Of a stretch of 64,000 nucleotides of DNA, positions 41,887 to 53,505 are shown piece after piece. This DNA is from Mesorhabditis belari (lineage: Eukaryota; Nematoda; Chromadorea; Rhabditida; Rhabditidae). The DNA lies in the NCBI GenBank assembly GCA_958450365.1, contig CAUEEP010000754.1, positions 320,001 to 384,000 of the forward strand. Reading direction: 5' to 3'. Positions within the stretch are counted from its first letter, which is position 1. Every line of letters starts with the position of its first letter. The position numbers were made by a program, and so were the translations under genes. The notes beneath the pieces were generated by a model. It did no database searches and had not been told where the DNA came from. It saw nothing but the letters and a program-made list of their open reading frames with translations.

Positions 41887-44735
41887 TTTACGAGGATTGC
41901 ATTTACTGAAAGAATCTAAACGTAAAAAGCTAGGGAATTCAAAGATCAAAACGGTGAATAGGCAACAAAAAAGCCAGCCAATGGTGTTCAATGACAAGAG
42001 AGTCCTAAATACCGATGACCTTTTCTTCATTCCCATTGTTCACTCACCAATTAACTCACCACATGTCCCAGTTTTTTGGCCTATTTGATTCACCTATTGT
42101 TGCATAACTTTTAGGCTATCTGCCAAGGTAGCCTAATAGTTCTATAGGCTTTTAGTTTAGTCTAATAGTTCTATAGGCTAAAGTCTATAGTCTATAGTCT
42201 TCTAGTCTAAGTCTAAAGTCTCCTAGTCTAAGTCTAGAGTCTATGGTCTTCTAGTCTAAGTCTAGAGTCTTCTAGTCTAAAGTCTAGAGTCTCCTAGTCT
42301 AAGTCTAGAGTCTATGGTCTTCTAGTCTAAGTCTAGAGTCTTCTAGTCTAAGTCTAGAGTCTCCTAGTCTAAGTCTAAAGTCTCCTAGTCTAAGTCTAGA
42401 GTCTAAAGTCTTCTAGTCTAAGTCTAGAGTCTCCTCTAAGTCTAGAGTCTCCTAGTCTAAGTCTAGAGTCTCCTAGTCTAAGTCTAGAGTCTCCTAGTCT
42501 ATAGTCTATAGTCTATAGTCTAGTCCTAAAAGTCCTAAAGACCAATTTGTTATTAGCGAGAAAGAGGAGATTCTCGAAAATCGACAAATAGATATCTCGA
42601 AACAAGTCACACGTCAGGAAAAGCCACGGAAATCGATGGATTTGAGCCAAATCTTGACCTTCTGCATTGCCAAGTTCCTATGAAAATTGATTTTTTGCTT
42701 TGGAAAGCGCTTTATCATTGATCATCACTTCATCATTTTATCGTTGGTTCAATCTGAATAGAGCTGAGCTTCGTCTGCTTTTCTGAGCTTTGTCTGCCTT
42801 GAATAGAGCTGAGCTTCGACTGCTTTGACTACTTTGAATCGATCTAAGCTTTGTCTGCTTTGAATCGATCTAAGCTTTGTCTGCTTTGAATAGAGCTGAG
42901 CTTCGTCTGCTTTTCTAAGCTTTGACCACTTCCCCTCTGATCACTTTGACCAAGAATTGTATCCATTTTCGTTTCCAATCACCCTCGAGGTGCCTAGGGA
43001 GGTCATTTATCAGTGCCCAAACGCTGCTCAAGACTTGAGTGTCTTCTCAGTGTTGGGTCCTTAGGGGCATCCCCATTCCCCAAAATTCCCCTCTTCAAAC
43101 CAACTGTTCACTTGAACTTCTCCACTTGAACATCCAAAAACAATCCAATCACATAAACATCAATGTTCTAAAAGAGCTAAGATTAATTGGGATCGTGCTT
43201 TGGGTCTGGCTGGGTTTGGCTGGGTCTGGCTGGCTCTGGCTAGCTCTGGCTGGCTTTAGCTGAGTCTGGCTGGCTTTAGCTGGCTCTGGCTAGCTCTGGC
43301 TGGCTTTAGCTGGCTCTGGCTAGCTCTGGCTGGCTTTAGCTGGCTCTGGCTAGCTCTGGCTGGCTTTAGCTGGCTCTGGCTAGCTCTGGCTGGCTTTAGC
43401 TGGCTCTGGCTAGCTCTGGCTGGCTTTAGCTGGCTCTGGCTAGCTCTGGCTGGCTTTAGCTGGCTCTGGCTAGCTCTGGCTGGCTTTAGCTGGCTCTGGC
43501 TAGCTCTGGCTGGCTTTAGCTGGCTCTGGCTAGCTCTGGCTGGCTTTAGCTGGCTCTGGCTAGCTCTGGCTGGCTTTAGCTGGCTCTGGCTAGCTCTGGC
43601 TGGCTTTAGCTGGCTCTGGCTAGCTCTGGCTGGCTTTAGCTGGCTCTGGCTAGCTCTGGCTGGCTTTAGCTGGCTCTGGCTAGCTCTGGCTGGCTTTAGC
43701 TGGCTCTGGCTAGCTCTGGCTGGCTTTAGCTGGCTCTGGCTAGCTCTGGCTAGCTCTAGATTTGGCTCTAGCTAGCCTTTGGCAAGCCAATGAACCAAAT
43801 TTAGATATTATTTCAATTCCCTAACAACCTCAACGTATCATTTCTTTCAAAACCAATCTCTAGATTCTCTCCAGATGAGTGTAGGCGTTTTGAAGAATGC
43901 AGGAGAGTTCAAGCAGGTGCAATTTTCCTTTTTCCCCTCCCCAAAACTCCCACTTGTGCACATAGAGCACTTTTCTTCTCTTTTCTATAAGCATTGGATA
44001 TCTATATGGGGTAATAGAGGAAAAGAGACGTGTCAGCTAGCTCTGGGCTTTTTATCCATCTAGAAAAAGAGGCTAAACGGGGACCCTGGGGGACTGAAGG
44101 GTCTTAGGATCCCGGGAGGGATGAAGGAGCCCTGGAGGGATGGAGGAGCCCTGGAGGACCCTAAAGGATTGGGTAAGGGATGGGTTTCTAGTATTGTAGT
44201 ACAATATCCCATGAACAGTCACAGCACAGTCCCATGAACTATCTAGAAACCAGACTTGCGTTTTCTCAGCTTACTTTAGTCGGTCCTGGGTTGGGATTGG
44301 GAAATTGAAAAGATTTGGATTCAAACCGACCACGAGAGGCTTACCAGGTAGGCTACCAATGATCCCATTGGTCCACGAGAGGCTACCAATGATCCCATTG
44401 GTCCACGAGAGGCTACCAATGATCTCATTGGTTCACGAGAGGCTACCAATGATCTCATTGGTTCACGAGAGGCTACCAATGATCCCCTTGGTTGCACACC
44501 GACAAGTATCCCATTGCCAGGGATTCCCTGAAGCCCTGGAGGCCTTATCCTTTACTGGAGTCTTGGTAAGATTCCAGCAACTCCAGTGACTCCAGACGCC
44601 TAAGAAACCTTGTCTTTCTTCAGCCTTTAGCCTGGGCTTTCTTTAGCCTTTTACTAAAGACCATCTCCGAAATGATGCCCCTTCACAAACATGAGAGCAC
44701 AATGAGCTTTCTCTCTTTCTCTTGGCCTTGAGAGG
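41887..44735 (+). CDS. Possible multi-exon gene, function unknown
   Basis: Several non-repetitive open stretches separated by minisatellites, the same layout as the two identified genes: 41887-42088 (KESKRKKLGNSKIKTVNRQQ ... RVLNTDDLFFIPIVHSPINS), about 42539-42677 (DQFVISEKEEILENRQIDIS ... PRKSMDLSQILTF), about 42911-43049 (QELYPFSFPITLEVPREVIY, QCPNAAQDLSVFS), 43877-43918 (MSVGVLKNAGEFKQ), about 44513-44562 (KYPIARDSLKPWRPYPLLES before gtaaga) and about 44670-44733 (TISEMMPLHKHESTMSF). Plausible acceptors precede some of them, but donors are weak and I could not establish a single phase-consistent chain. No family is recognised. Some stretches may be spurious. Confidence 0.3.
42120..42525. 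repeat. 21-bp minisatellite AGTCTAGAGTCTCCTAGTCTA
   Basis: About 19 copies with TCTATGGTCTTC variants, between two candidate exons. Confidence 0.95.
42755..42915. repeat. GAGCTGAGCTTCGTCTGCTTT degenerate repeat
   Basis: Six to seven units of about 24 bp alternating GAGCTGAGCTTC and GATCTAAGCTTTG. Confidence 0.85.
43195..43775. repeat. 30-bp minisatellite TGGCTCTGGCTAGCTCTGGC + TGGCTTTAGC, about 18 copies
   Basis: Very homogeneous from 43280 to 43745, implying recent expansion. Confidence 0.97.
44340..44490. repeat. 33-bp repeat GAGGCTACCAATGATCCCAT, about four copies
   Basis: Units of CACGAGAGGCTACCAATGAT plus CTCATTGGTTC. CCAATGATCCCATTGG is an imperfect palindrome. Confidence 0.9.
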
Positions 44736-44934
44736 TCTTTCAGGGGGAAAAGATGAGCTCTTGAGAGGAAAGATATGCAAATCTGCCTCTGCGAAGAGAA
44801 TCGGATCGATTCTAGGGTTTAGGATTGGGTTTGATGTTGGGTATTGGATTTGAAATCTAGAATTTGTAGTTTTTGGTTTATGGTTTAGGTATTTTGATTA
44901 AAAGATGGTAAAGGATGAATAGGATTGGATTGGA

Positions 44935-45170
44935 ATTGGATTGGATTGGAAAAGGTAAAGGCCAAGGCTGAGCCAAGTTTAAGCCAATCTAAGTCTAAGC
45001 CAGTCTAAGCTAGAAGCCAGTCAAAGCCAGTCAGAGTCAGCTAAAGTCAGCTAAAGCCAACAAAAGCCAGTCAAAGGCAGCCAAAGTCAGCCAAAGCCAA
45101 AGACAACCTAAGCAAAATCCAAACCCAGATTAACCCTAAGCCAAAGCCAGCCAAATCCAAGGCTCAGTTA
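44935..45170. repeat. Degenerate AAGCCAGTCAAAG repeats
   Basis: CCAGTCTAAG and CAGCCAAAG words at irregular spacing. Confidence 0.7.
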
Positions 45171-45332
45171 CAGATTCATAGCTTAAAAATGATCACAATC
45201 CCTTGAAGAGTTCAGCAGTCCAAATCAATCCAAATCCCTTTACTCCAAATCCCTTTCCCGCCCGATAATCTCATTGATTCTGTAAATGAATCCATAGATT
45301 TTTATAGATTGTGATCCAAAGTATGCTTACAA

Positions 45333-45525
45333 TTAGATGGCTTCTGGATCCTCGAAGGAGTATACCTCAAAAATCCTGGCTCTCTTTCTCTCTTGCTTTC
45401 CCGGGTGCCTCTTTCTGAAAGCCATTCTAAGCTTAGAGAGGCACAGGCCGCCTTTTGCGGCTCTTGAAAAGCACATCGATTCCTTGTTGGAGAGAGGGAA
45501 TGGGATCCCCGAGGGCGCACCTGAG
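45333..45525 (-). CDS. Possible terminal exon, basic C-terminus, unknown
   Basis: After a polypyrimidine tract and TCTCCTCAG, the minus strand reads APSGIPFPLSNKESMCFSRA ... FRKRHPGKQERKRARIF and ends EVYSFEDPEAI at 45333. All three minus frames stay open here because the segment is locally GC-rich, so this is weak. No upstream donor was identified. Confidence 0.18.
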
Positions 45526-45944
45526 GAGAAGGAGAAGAGGAGAAGGAGGAGAGAGGAGAGGAAGAGAAGAGGAAGAGTGGAGGGGAGGGTCCAGGCCCTC
45601 CTGCTCCATCTCTAGCCACTCTTTCAACTCTGGGTCTCTCAGCACTCTAGGGCCAATTCAGCCTTCTAGTTTCAGCCTTTTCTCTCTAGATTGCTCTCCT
45701 TGGCTCTCTTCTTCGCTTTTCTTTCATTTCTTTTCGTTTCTCATGCATCTAGCCTTGGGATTTTTTTGTTTTTTTCTTTGGGTTACTCTGTTCTCTCTAG
45801 AACTCGGATTTTCTCTAGATTCTCTCTAGCTTTTCTATTCTTTTCTCTCTAGAGTCTCTCCTTCTCATTCTTGAGCTCAACTTCTCTACAACTTCTCTAC
45901 AATTTAGCTTCTTTCTTTTTCATAGCCTCTATAGCTTTATCTCT

Positions 45945-45991
45945 GCAAAATCCTTGTCTTTCTCTCTCTTTCTTTCTCTTCCCCTCTCTTC

Positions 45992-46022
<31 letters not shown>

Positions 46023-46620
46023 TTCCTCTCTCTTTCTCTCTCTCTTTCTCTCTCTTCCTCTCTCTTCCTCTCTCTCTCTTTCTCCCCATCTTTATTTTGT
46101 CAGCTTTTGTTTCTAAAACTTTGCCCAGCTGAAAACGAGAAATTCTAGAATTTTCGATTTCTCTAAGCTTTCGAATTTCTTTCTCTAGCTTTCTTTTCTC
46201 TTCTCTAGCTCTCTAGTTCTCTAGCTAGTTCTCTAACTCTCTAGTTCTCTAGCTAGTTCTCTAACTCTCTAGTTCTCTAGCTTCATCCTATAAATCTTGA
46301 GTTCTTCTATCTCTCAACTCTCGCAAGTCTCTAGATCATTCTATAGCTCTTCTATCTCAGCCAACCAAGTCTCTAAATTCTCTAGTTCTTCTATCTCTTA
46401 ACTCTCAACTCTCGTAAGTCTCTAGATCATGGTCCTCTATCTCAGCCAACTCTCGTAAGTCTCTAGATTCTCTAGTTCTTCTGTCTCTCAACTCTCGCAA
46501 GTCTCTAGATCACTCTATAGCTCTTCTACCTCAGCCAACCAAGTCTCTAGATTCTCTAGTTCTTCTGTCTCTCAACTCTCAACTCTCGTAAGTCTCCAGA
46601 TTCTATAACTCTTCTATCTC
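45945..46620. repeat. CTCTTT microsatellite and CTCTAGTTCTCTAGC / TCTCTCAACTCTCG repeats
   Basis: (CTCTCTTT)n at 45955-46085, then longer 60-100-bp blocks with TCAACTCTCGCAAGTCTCTA at 46310-46600. Confidence 0.85.
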
Positions 46621-47051
46621 TCTTCCTCTACCCATTCCTCCATTTCCCTATCGTTGTCTATCTCTCGACAAACTCTTTTACTTTTCTCAACAAGTCTCTA
46701 TCTCATTCCCCATTTCTCTTTCCCTTTTCCCAGTTGTGGAAAGATGAGGATCTGCACATGCCATCTCCTCTTCCTCAACCCCGATCGTGCATCATCTCCT
46801 CCTCCTCTTCTTCCTTCTACTTCTTCCCTTTCTTCTTCCCTTTCTTCTTCCCGTTCTTCTCTTTCTTCATCGTTCATTTTCATCATTAAATCATTCATTT
46901 AGCAATGTCAAATTCTCACTAATGTCACACTACTTTTTCATCGTTTTTTTTCGTTTTTCTCATCGATATTGTTGAGGGTGAACGAACGCTGACACAGTGG
47001 GTTTTTTTTTTTCTTTATTTATATTCTTTAAAAACATATTACTTATCTCTA

Positions 47052-47616
47052 CAGGGTGCGGCAAAAGTTCTGACACTTTTTCTGTAAGCAGCAATTTTTG
47101 GCTTCAAAAACCCGTGAATTTCAAAAAACTAACGCCGGATTCTAAAAATTTAGGTAGTTTCACCCCAATATAGCCATTTTCATAAAAAGATTTCAACTCT
47201 CAATAACTTTTTGACGAGAATTTTTTATATCCCGGTCTGGTCGCTGAAGATTTTTGCGAAAGTTGACTTAAACTTTGCAGAATGAAATTTTTTCCAAAAA
47301 CTGCTGTTACCATTTGATAGAACTGAGTTTTTTCTTGAAAACAAGCCACAAAAAAGCTTTATATCTCAAAAACGAAAGATTTTCAAGCGATTCTACGAAG
47401 GGCACCCAAATCTCAACAGCAAAAAAAAACTGCTGTAACGACCTTTAAACATCCTCATCAAAAGGTTGTTTAGATGGCAAGTTTTGTGTAAAAAAGTATA
47501 TTAGGGGGTAAAAATATCTGAATTTTTATAATCCGGTGTTAGTTTTTCAAAAATCGCGTTTTTTCCAAGTCAAACTGCCCGTTTACAAAAAGTGTCAGAA
47601 CTTTTGCCGCACCCTC
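47052..47616. mobile_element. Non-autonomous Tc1/mariner-type element (565 bp) with TA duplication
   Basis: Left end CAGGGTGCGGCAAAAGTTCT, right end the complement GAGGGTGCGGCAAAAGTTCT, both extending through GACACTTTTT, and each bordered by TA (47050-47051 and 47617-47618). Inner tracts AACTAACGCCGGATT and AATCCGGTGTTAGTTTTT are also inverted, so the terminal repeats are long (over 90 bp with a gap). No intact transposase ORF. Confidence 0.88.
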
Positions 47617-47619
47617 TAT

Positions 47620-47940
47620 TTCTATTAGTTATCTCAATTTCATATTAACAAAACAAAAATCATAAAAATTCGATTAATTGAAATTGAAAAATTCGACAAG
47701 AAGTTTAGTGATTCTTATTGGTGATTGTTATTATTCTTAATTTATTCTATTTATTCTTATAATCTTTACTCTTTTTTCTATTCTTTTATATATAAATCAT
47801 TTAAAATCTCTTTGTTTATTTAAATTAAATGAAAATTGGATTGAAATTGAATGAAAATTGAATGAAAATTGATCAAAAACTGATCAAAAATTGATCAAAA
47901 AACTGATCAAAAACTGATGAAAACGAAGCTAAACCCAGAA
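47620..47940. other. No gene seen
   Basis: AT-rich flank with an AATGAAAATTG / GATCAAAAACT repeat at 47825-47920. Confidence 0.5.
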
Positions 47941-47969
47941 GTTAAAAAAGATTTTTAAAAACGTTAGAT

Positions 47970-48530
47970 TTGTCTTTGATTGCTTTGATAGCTTTGAGAG
48001 CTTTGATTGATTTGTTGCTTTGTTGCTTTGAGAGCTTTGTTGTTGCTTTGATTGCTTTGATTGCTTTGATAGCTTTGAGAGCTTTGATTGCTTTGTTGCT
48101 TTGTTGCTTTGAGAGCTTTGTGAGCTTTGTTGCTTTGTTGCTTTGAGAGCTTTGATAGCTTTGTTGCTTTGTTGCTTTGAGAGCTTTGATAGCTTTGATT
48201 GCTTTGATAGCCTTGATAGCTTTGATCGCTTTGATAGCTTTGTTGCTTTGAGAGCTTTGTTGCTTTGAGAGCTTTGATTGCTTTGATTGCTTTGATTGCT
48301 TTGATAGCTTTGATAGCTTTGTTGCTTTGATTGCTTTGATAGCTTTGATTGCTTTGATAGCTTTGATTGCTTTGATAGCTTTGATAGCTTTGATAGCTTT
48401 GATAGCTTTGTTGCTTTGAGAGCTTTGATTGCTTTGATAGCTTTGATTGCTTTGATAGCTTTGTTGCTTTGGCTTTGATTGCTTTGATTCCTTGATAGCT
48501 TTAAGAGCTTTAATAGCTTTGATTGCTTTG
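47970..48530. repeat. 9-bp minisatellite (T)TTGATAGCT / TTTGATTGC
   Basis: About 60 copies of a nonamer with GAT/GAG/GTT and AGC/TGC alternatives. The 220-residue SNKAIKAIK-like ORF is its translation. Confidence 0.95.
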
Positions 48531-48879
48531 TTTTTCTTTCTTTTGATATTTTAAAAGCTATAGAGTAAGGATTATGGTAGTTATTTCGCATTTAATTGTC
48601 TGAACACCATTCATATTTCAAGCCAAAGTTAAACGGTGTTGATAACATGAATTAGGTTGCATCCCTATACGATAATCCCTACAATATCCCTGTTTTTCTC
48701 GTTGTATTTTCCTATTCAACTGGAGTTTTTCTCGTTTTACTGCAGTATTTTCCTACTCTACTCCAGTATTTTCCTTTTCTACTCCAGTATTTTCCTTCAC
48801 CGTATCCCAGGACTTAAAACTTACGGTTTCCAATTATCCAATCGATAGTTTTCAACGGGTTTTGGCTATAGTCATGTTT

Positions 48880-49185
48880 TCTAACCAGTAAGATTAGAAA
48901 GTAAGGTTGCAAGCGCAAATCCGAACCAAAGCTGTATGGATTTCTCAGACAAGACTTTGAGCCCTTATAACTTTTGATAGAGTGCTCCATATCAAAAACC
49001 GAACGTAGATTTGAAATCAGCATGAAATTCTACATCAAATGATTTATAGATCCTGTCATTCAGCACATTTGATCACCAAATTTTCATTAGCTAAAGCTGA
49101 GGTTTCACTTTTCCAGATCTCCTTGGTTTTCTCGATTTTGCAAGCGCAAATCCGAACCAAAGCTGTATGATTTAAGCAAGTCGAA
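48880..49185. repeat. Dispersed repeat (related copy at 52785-52880)
   Basis: GAGCCCTTATAACTTTTGAT, AAAAACCGAACGTAGATTTG and AATCAGCATGAAATTCTACA occur in both copies; GCAAGCGCAAATCCGAACCA occurs twice within this one (48910 and 49140). Confidence 0.85.
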
Positions 49186-49314
49186 CACGAGCAACACGAT
49201 GGCGTTTTTAGTTTTTCTCTAAATACTCTAAATTTCTGTAAAAACATATTTGAAATCTGTCCGCCTAGTGCCCTGAGCGACCTTTGTAAAGGCTTTTTTC
49301 GCTGCCCAACCAAG

Positions 49315-49397
49315 TGACCCGGTGGCTCAGTGGTAGTGTCGTGGGCTGGCATTCTTCTCCTCCCTTGATGGCCGAGGGTTCGATCCCTCTTGGATCC
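49315..49397 (+). tRNA. tRNA-like sequence, identity uncertain
   Basis: GTGGCTCAGTGGTAGTG (A-box) and CCGAGGGTTCGATCCCTC (B-box with 5-bp T-stem GAGGG/CCCTC) are good. The region between (GTGGGCTGGCATTCTTCTCC) lacks a normal anticodon arm. A T-rich stretch follows. Confidence 0.4.
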
Positions 49398-49639
49398 AAA
49401 TTTCTATTTTTATTCTGATTTTAATGTTTTAAGCAGTAAAGTTTTGTTTTGAAGAGGTTTTGAAGAGGTTTTGAAGAGGATTTTGAGTGTCTTTAGCTTC
49501 TTTTCCAAAGTACTCTCCAGAAAAAAACAGCCGTAAGGAGAGGAAATTATGTTGGATTTGTATGAACAACCGGTTTGATTTGAATCATCGATTCGACGTA
49601 AAGCTCTAGATAAATCGCTTCAGTTAATGTCCTTAAGAA

Positions 49640-49990
49640 AAGCTTTAAACTAAGCTTTAATCTAAGCTCTATTCTAAGTTCTAATCTAAGCTTTAAGCTA
49701 AGCTTTAAACTAAGCTTTAATGTGCTTTAATCTAAGCTTTAACCCAAGCTCCAATCTAAGCTTTAATCGAAGCTTTAATCTAAGCTCTAGTCTAAGCTCT
49801 AATCCAAGCTTTAATCTAAGCTCTAGTCTAAGCTCTATTCTAAGCTCTATTCTAAGCTCTATTCTAAGCTCTATTCTAAGCTCTATTCTAAGCTCTAATC
49901 TAAGCTCCAATCTAAGCTCTAATCCAAGCTCTATTCTAAGCTCTATTCTAAACTCTATCTAAACTCTATTCTAAGCTTTAATCTAAACCT
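49640..49990. repeat. 12-bp minisatellite CTCTATTCTAAG
   Basis: About 28 copies with CTTTAATCTAAG and CTCTAGTCTAAG variants. Leu/Arg/Glu and Ser/Asn ORFs are its translations. Confidence 0.95.
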
Positions 49991-49999
49991 ATCACTCTA

Positions 50000-50420
50000 A
50001 ATTATTAGAGAAAGCGGCTGTTATTCCACTTTTTCAAGTATGTGTGCCCGATTTTTGCTCGTCTCATGAAAAATTGGCTCAGAAGGGGGGGAAATTTGAG
50101 GAAAAAAAAGGGGGAGTGGGGGCTTCCGAAAGTGGCCAAAATTTTTGCGATGAAATCGATTTGCTCTCGTTTCGCGTTTTTCCGAGTGACGAAGTGTGGG
50201 GGAATAGAGGCGGGGAAGTGCGGAATTTGGGCCTTTTTTATGGGGAAATCGGGCACAAATGAAATGACAAATGAAATGCGATCACCGGATAGTTGGGGAA
50301 AAGAGAGGAATTGATATCTTATTGATTGATATCTTATTGATTGATCTTTTATTGGAAATCGTTGAACTATTGGAAACTATTTGGGGAGTTTTAAGGAATT
50401 GGAACGAATAAAAGATAAAA
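50000..50420. other. GC-richer stretch with ORFs on both strands, no gene supported
   Basis: Overlapping ORFs of 70-90 codons in three frames (50005-50314) contain G-runs and no recognisable motif; I do not call one. Confidence 0.3.
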
Positions 50421-50427
50421 GTACTGT

Positions 50428-50970
50428 AATAAAACTAGGCTGTAAACTAGGCTGTAAACTAGGCTGTAAACTAGGTGTAAATTAGGTGTAAACTAGGTGT
50501 AAACTAGGCTGTAAACTAGACTGTAAACTAGACTGTAAACTAGGCTGTAAACTAGGCTGTAAACTAGGCTGTAAACTAGGTGTAAACTAGACTGTAAACT
50601 AGACTGTAAACTAGGCTGTGAACTAGGTGTAAATTAGACTGTAAACTAGACTGTAAACTAGGCTGTAAACTAGACTGTAAACTAGGCTGTAAACTAGGCT
50701 GTAAACTAGGCTGTAAACTAGGCTGTAAACTAGGCTGTAAACTAGGCTGTAAACTAGGCTGTAAACTAGGCTGTAAACTAGGCTGTAAACTAGGTGTAAA
50801 CTAGGGTGTAAACTAGGGTGTAAACTAGGCTGTAAACTAGGCTGTAAACTAGGTGTAAACTAGGTGTAAACTAGGCTGTAAACTAGACTGTAAATTAGGC
50901 TGTAAACTAGGCTGTAAACTAGGCTGTAAACTAGGCTGTAAACTAGGCTGTAAACTAGACTGTAAACTAG
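50428..50970. repeat. 12-bp minisatellite AGGCTGTAAACT
   Basis: About 45 copies; 11-bp AGGTGTAAACT and AGACTGTAAACT variants are interspersed. Confidence 0.97.
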
Positions 50971-51229
50971 GTTTGATCACCAAATTTGGCCACCACATTC
51001 CCTTGTCAGTTTAGCTTGTTAAAATTGAACCGGATTTAATCCCGGATCTGGATTTTTGAGCAAAACTAGGTCTAAACCTAGCTTGTCTTGTTGTATTTGT
51101 TGTTTGGATTGAATCAGGCTTGTTTCTGGCTTGATTTTGGTATGATTTTGGCTCTAGATTACCGTGATATCAGAACAGAAACAAGCCTTAAACTAGTCCA
51201 CACCAAGTCTTCCAGCTTCCCATTCGGAT

Positions 51230-51395
51230 AAGCTAGGCTCTGGCCTTGGACTAGCCTACTAATCGTTAGCAAATCTGTTCCTGATCTATCCTCCCCTTGG
51301 CTGGTAGATTGGGCTGAATCAGGCTTGTTCCTGGCTTGATTCTGGCTTTTTTCTGGCTTCTCTAGACTAGCTTCTCTAGATTTAATAGAACATTT
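51230..51395. repeat. Dispersed repeat, related copy at 52905-53045
   Basis: AGCCTACTAATCGTTAGCAA, ATCTGTTCCTGATCTATC and GAATCAGGCTTGTTCCTGGC are shared; the second copy has expanded CTTGTTCCTGG. Confidence 0.85.
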
Positions 51396-51636
51396 AAACA
51401 ATTAACATCTAAAAGCTTGTCTTCTTCATTTAAATTTCTTTCATAAAGCACAAAAATCATACGAAGTACACTCTCCTTTTTTTTTCCTTTCCACACTCTT
51501 TTCGATCAGTGGAAAACGATGGGGATTTTCCCCCCCGTCTTTCCTTTGCATTCTTTCCTTTTTCGTTTCGAATTCAATTTTGCCTTTCGTGCCTTTGATG
51601 CCCTTCTTTCTCTCACATCTCTATCCATCCTTTCTT

Positions 51637-51673
51637 CATGGAGTTCCCATCTTCCCATAAAAAGTCGAATGGG
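51637..51673 (+). CDS. Speculative first exon upstream of the 55-63 kb gene
   Basis: ATG followed by EFPSSHKKSNG and a gtgagt donor in phase 2, which would fit the phase of the exon at 55047. There is no direct link, and a similar ATG-to-gtgagt arrangement occurs near 53570-53640. Confidence 0.12.
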
Positions 51674-51779
51674 TGAGTAGGGGAAGGGGAAAGGATGAGT
51701 GGGTGAGGCTGGGCTGGTGAGAACTGAGGGGCTGACTCCAGGGGGAACGGCCTCTGCACCCAAGCTTAAACTGAATCAG

Positions 51780-51920
51780 GTCTAGAACTGAGTCTGAGAC
51801 TAAGTCTGAGTCTAAGGTTGAGACTAAGTCTGAGACTAGGCCTAAGCTTGAGACTAGACCTAAGCTTGAGACTAAGCCTGAGACTAGCCTTAAGCTTGAG
51901 ACTAAGCCTGAGTCAGACTT
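51780..51920. repeat. GAGACTAAGCCT degenerate array
   Basis: About ten units of 12-18 bp. Confidence 0.8.
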
Positions 51921-51957
51921 AAACCTAATTCTAGTAAGAAACTGTAGCACTGAGAGC

Positions 51958-52242
51958 TGGAGAAGGAGAAGGAGAAGGAGAAAGAGAAGGGGAGGGAGAA
52001 AGAGAAGGAGCAGGAGGAGAAGGAGAAGGAGAAGGAGCAGGAGAAGGAGCAGGAGAAGAACAAGGAGAAGGAGGAGGAGAAGGAGGAGGAGAAGGAGAAG
52101 GAGAAAGAGAAGGAGAAAGGGAAAGGGAAGGGGAAGGAGAAGGGAGAAGGAGAAGGAGAAGGAGAAGGAGAAGGAGAAGGAGAAGGAGAAGGAGAAGAAG
52201 GAGGAGAAGAAGGAGGAGAAGGAGGAGAAGGAGGAGAAGGAC
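51958..52242. repeat. (GAGAAG)n purine microsatellite
   Basis: About 285 bp of GGAGAAGGAGAAG with GGGGAGG variants; open in all frames on the complementary strand, not coding. Confidence 0.95.
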
Positions 52243-52562
52243 TGAAGTGATGCCTGTAGCATGCAAAAATTCCAACTCAAGCCTAATCCCACTATCGTTT
52301 TCTTTCACCTGAATTCTATCTAGCTTTAAAACTATTTGAAATATAGGACATGGGGATCCCTTGGCTCAGTACTGGGCTCAGCAATGGACTGAGGCACAGG
52401 CAGTTGTGCAAAATTCATATCGCCTCGCGCCTCTCCCTTTTCCTCTCTTTGTTACCCTCCACATTTCACACGTATCAACAAATAGAATGATGAAAAATAG
52501 CTTTTTTTCCTGTGTTTTCTATATGCTAGAATCGATTTTGGTTATGGGATTTAAGGGAAAGA

Positions 52563-52625
52563 ATTGAATAAACAATTGAATAAACAATTGAATAAACAAT
52601 TGAATAAACAATTGAAAAAACTTTT
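52563..52625. repeat. AATAAACAATTG 12-bp array
   Basis: Five copies. Confidence 0.9.
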
Positions 52626-52635
52626 GAAAAAGGAA

Positions 52636-52725
52636 ACCGAGAGCGGATTCGAACTCGACCCTCGGTCCAACCCCTCGCCTTGTATCCTAGCTCACTGCCA
52701 CTCGACCACCACTGCTGCTGGGAGA
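52636..52725 (-). repeat. tRNA-Ser/Leu-like sequence
   Basis: Minus-strand GGTCGAGTGGCAGTGAGC (A-box), TAGGATACAAGGCGAGG (anticodon region) and GGTCGAGTTCGAATCCG (B-box). GGATACAA is shared with the tRNA-like part of SINE-like copy 1. Confidence 0.45.
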
Positions 52726-53339
52726 CCCCTCGGAAATCTGTTTATAACCTCTGACTCTTAAAATCTGATCTCTAATCCATACATTCATTTGAGCCCTTAT
52801 AACTTTTGATAGAGTACTCCAAATCAAAAACCGAACGTAGATTTGGAATCAGCATGAAATTCTACGTTGGAAAGCCTATAGATCGTCTCATTTCACCACC
52901 TGGCCTGGCCTTCGATTAGCCTACTAATCGTTAGCAAATCTGTTCCTGATCTATCATGACATTGGCTGCTCGATTGGACTGAATCAGGCTTGTTCCTGGC
53001 TTGTTCCTGGCTTGTTCCTGGCTTGTTCCTGGCTTCACTTCTCTAAAATTTCACTTATCTTTTTAAAATGAAAAATTTCTCTCAACGAAATTCTTTCCCA
53101 AACCGGTTTCCCCAATCTCATCCAATTCGCAAAGTAATTGCTTATACGCTTTTTTTACGCTACGCTTTTTCTTTTCGCATTTCCCCGCCCAAAGTAACTG
53201 TGTTTTGAGGTCGATTTTGATTGAAATCTCGCTTGAGAAATTGAAACACAAAACTCTTGTTCTTTGGGGTTTTTTGTTGAAAACATTAAAACATTGAAAC
53301 ATTGAAAATCGATTTAAAAGCCTCTCTTGGACTGCTCTC

Positions 53340-53505
53340 ATCTAAAGACAGTCTAAAGAAAGTCTAAAGAAAGTCTAAAGACAGTCAAAGACAGTTCAAA
53401 GACAGTTCAAAGACAGTCTAAAGACAGTCAAAGACAGTCTAAAGACAGTTTAAAGACAGTCTAAAGAAAGTCTAAAGACAGTTTAAAGGAAGTCTAAAGA
53501 TACAG
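53340..53505. repeat. AAAGACAGTCT 11-bp array
   Basis: About 14 copies. Confidence 0.9.

Noticed and set aside
47929..48591. 220-residue Lys/Ser/Asn/Gln-rich ORF
   Set aside because: Translation of a nonamer minisatellite; indels between units and no splice or start context.
51636..52308. 125-218-residue Leu/Ser/Pro-rich ORFs
   Set aside because: Translations of the (GAGAAG)n purine tract in different frames.
52361..52567. 68-codon open frame starting QYWAQQWTEAQAVVQ
   Set aside because: No ATG at the start, no convincing splice sites and it runs into pyrimidine-rich sequence; not enough to call an exon.
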